DNA from: AWTP1-13 sp035714005
Lineage (GTDB): Bacteria > Pseudomonadota > Alphaproteobacteria > Rhizobiales > Hyphomicrobiaceae
Direction of reading: 5' to 3'
NCBI GenBank assembly: GCA_035714005.1
Contig: DASTMQ010000312.1
Location: forward strand, 1 to 23,472
DNA: 23,472 nucleotides
Shown here: positions 22,856-23,472 of the stretch, in pieces
Position numbering within the stretch: the first letter of the stretch is position 1
Layout: each line of letters opens with the position of its first letter
The notes under the pieces: generated by a model
Databases searched by the model: none
The model's input: only the letters and a program-made list of their open reading frames with translations
What the model was told of the DNA's origin: nothing
Made by a program: the position numbers and the translations under genes

Positions 22856-23472
22856 ATGAAGATCACCGCCATTCGCACGCACTATGTGCGCATCCCCTTC
22901 GATATGGGGGCACCCAAACAGGAATTTGCCGGGCTGCGCTTTCCCAGCATGGACCATCTGCTGATCGAGGTGGAAACCGATCGCGGCATCACGGGCTGGG
23001 GCGAAGGGTTCGGCCACTCCATTATACCGGCGACCAAGGCCGCGCTCGAGAGCTACGTCGGCCCTTGGTTCATCGGCAAGGAGGCAACCGATATCGCAGC
23101 ACTCCATCGCGAGGCCGCGCAGGCCTTCCACATCTTCGGCCGCAACGGTCCCGTCGTTTACGCCCATTCGGGCATCGATATCGCCTTGTGGGACATTGCC
23201 GGCAAGCGCGCCGGCCTGCCGCTGTGCGACCTGTTAGGGGGCGCACGGCGCAAGGACGTGCGTGCCTACGCCAGCCTGATGCGCTACGGCGCGCCGGCGA
23301 CGGTGGGCAAGATCTGTGCCGAGATGGTCGCCCGTGGCTTCGCCCACATCAAGCTGCACGAGCACACGGTCGCCGCCGTACGGGCGGCGCGCGAGGCGGT
23401 CGGCGCCGGCGTCGCCATCATGAACGACGTCAATTGCCCCTGGAGCGTGGCGCAGGCGCTGGAGATGGAAAG
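22856..23472 (+). CDS. Enolase-superfamily enzyme (mandelate racemase/muconate lactonizing type), 3' end outside window
   Basis: The first 205 residues of an enolase-superfamily protein are present; the gene runs off the right edge. The N-terminal capping domain (about 1-125) reads KITAIRTHYVRIPF, LLIEVETDRGITGWGEG and SGIDIALWDIAGKRAGLPLCDLLGG, all typical of the mandelate racemase/MLE group. In the barrel, the KxH motif Lys166-Leu-His168 sits where the catalytic KxK/KxH lies on the second strand, and Asp191 in MNDVN is the first metal ligand. Such enzymes are racemases, cycloisomerases or acid-sugar dehydratases that abstract a proton alpha to a carboxylate. The missing C-terminal half holds the other metal ligands and the second base, so the reaction cannot be assigned. 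The ATG has GGAG six bases upstream. Confidence 0.92.
   Translation, partial: MKITAIRTHYVRIPFDMGAPKQEFAGLRFPSMDHLLIEVETDRGITGWGEGFGHSIIPATKAALESYVGPWFIGKEATDIAALHREAAQAFHIFGRNGPVVYAHSGIDIALWDIAGKRAGLPLCDLLGGARRKDVRAYASLMRYGAPATVGKICAEMVARGFAHIKLHEHTVAAVRAAREAVGAGVAIMNDVNCPWSVAQALEME

Overview
The window is high-GC DNA with dense, mostly non-overlapping genes. It looks like an alphaproteobacterial chromosome, most likely Hyphomicrobiales (Rhizobiales) or a close relative. The main reason is the block ccmI-ccmE-ccmF-ccmH (rhizobial cycHJKL) with degP nearby and a FeuP/FeuQ-like two-component pair. That combination is a known rhizobial neighbourhood. I see no tRNA, rRNA, insertion sequence, prophage or CRISPR array.

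Left part (1-8040): degP lies on the minus strand with a clear hairpin terminator. A plus-strand gene for a second exported serine protease, with a C-terminal peptidoglycan-binding domain, sits between degP and the cytochrome c maturation operon. The minus-strand operon then runs ccmI, ccmE, ccmF, ccmH. CcmI, CcmF and CcmH act in apocytochrome handling and haem ligation, and CcmE is the haem chaperone. A 46-codon open frame fits exactly between ccmE and ccmF with four-base overlaps at both ends. A small glycine-zipper lipoprotein gene lies upstream of ccmI.

Middle part (8199-13990): a minus-strand response regulator and sensor kinase overlap by 11 bases and resemble FeuP/FeuQ. Divergent from them is a small secreted four-cysteine protein of unknown function. 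Next come a minus-strand short-chain dehydrogenase (SDR) homologue that lacks the catalytic Ser and Tyr, and a plus-strand secreted six-cysteine protein with an Arg/Asp/Tyr-rich linker and a strong terminator.

Right part (14081-23472): this looks like an accessory catabolic and uptake region. It holds an MmgE/PrpD-family protein, a complete three-gene ABC importer (ATPase, Tat-type binding protein, fused double permease), a canonical SDR dehydrogenase, an orphan peptide/nickel-type (family 5) binding protein and, divergent from it, the start of an enolase-superfamily (mandelate racemase/muconate lactonizing type) gene that runs off the window. Together they suggest uptake and breakdown of a small organic acid or sugar acid. 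The substrate cannot be read from the sequence.

Several gene gaps carry short-period (14-16 bp) tandem repeats with unrelated unit sequences, which is the most unusual recurring non-coding feature here. I found no convincing new defence or mobile system. The best leads are the ccmE-ccmF bridging ORF, the catalytically degenerate SDR, the two-component system with its secreted neighbours, and the minisatellite-like gaps.
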